Below, in pieces: positions 33,944 to 33,972 of a stretch of 33,972 nucleotides of DNA (position 1 is its first letter; each line of letters starts with the position of its first letter). The stretch comes from Candidatus Epulonipiscium sp. (GTDB lineage Bacteria; Bacillota; Clostridia; Lachnospirales; Defluviitaleaceae). Under the pieces are notes generated by a model. The model searched no databases and was not told the DNA's origin. It saw only the letters and a list, made by a program, of their open reading frames with translations. A program made the position numbers and the translations under genes. The DNA lies in assembly GCA_012518815.1 (NCBI GenBank), contig JAAYRK010000039.1:1-33972 (forward strand), in the 5' to 3' direction.

Positions 33944-33972
33944 GATCCCAATTGTAAAATTTAAAATAATTA

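Overview
The window looks like a chromosomal segment of a motile, endospore-forming, low-GC Firmicute of the class Clostridia. Composition is AT-rich throughout. Spore genes (spoIID, spoIIQ, spoIIID), a Gram-positive flagellar late operon (flgM-flgN-flgK-flgL-fliW-csrA-hag), wall-polymer genes and a Na+-type F-ATP synthase occur together. Nearly everything lies on the minus strand; the only plus-strand gene I accept is at the far right end. Gene order follows the Bacillus subtilis blocks comF-yvyF-flgM-flgN-flgK-flgL-fliW-csrA-hag, ywmB-murA-spoIID-spoIIQ, spoIIID-mbl-flhO-flhP and upp/rpiB/ywlE/sua5. No mobile element, CRISPR array, rRNA or tRNA was seen.

Layout, left to right (genes read leftwards). 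1-281: start of the flagellin gene, cut by the window edge. 282-7690: csrA, fliW, flgL, two flgK paralogs, flgN, flgM and two YvyF-like regulators. 7701-10671: comF and recD2. 10762-12152: metK behind a SAM-I riboswitch. 12173-15136: flgJ-like, flhP, flhO and mbl. 15339-19769: spoIIID, spoIIQ, spoIID, murA and ywmB. 20179-27336: the ATP synthase operon atpZ-I-B-E-F-H-A-G-D-C. 27418-29825: wecB/mnaA and tagO. 30158-33302: comEB, upp, rpiB, ywlE and sua5. 33551-33943: a plus-strand Gly/Tyr/Cys-rich small protein with a sigma-K-like promoter, a candidate spore coat component.

Regulation can be read at several places. Two sigma-D promoters with the same unusual -10 box (GACGATAT, 16-nt spacing) precede hag and flgM. 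The hag leader carries two GGA-in-loop CsrA sites, one over the Shine-Dalgarno (SD), and the genes for CsrA and its antagonist FliW sit directly upstream. The SAM-I switch shows a readable antiterminator/terminator choice.

The most unusual feature is in the sporulation block. spoIID (mother cell), spoIIQ (forespore) and spoIIID (mother cell) follow one another on one strand. Both spoIIQ and spoIIID have an inverted repeat that would hide the SD in transcripts reading through from the upstream gene. In each case the far arm of that repeat overlaps a compartment-specific promoter, so a transcript started there would lack the arm and stay translatable. I propose this as a translational insulator between the two compartments; it is inference from sequence and untested.

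Start codons were set by SD spacing. Several genes appear to start with TTG (a flgK, flhO, spoIIID, spoIID, atpF, atpB) or GTG (the other flgK, comF, comEB).
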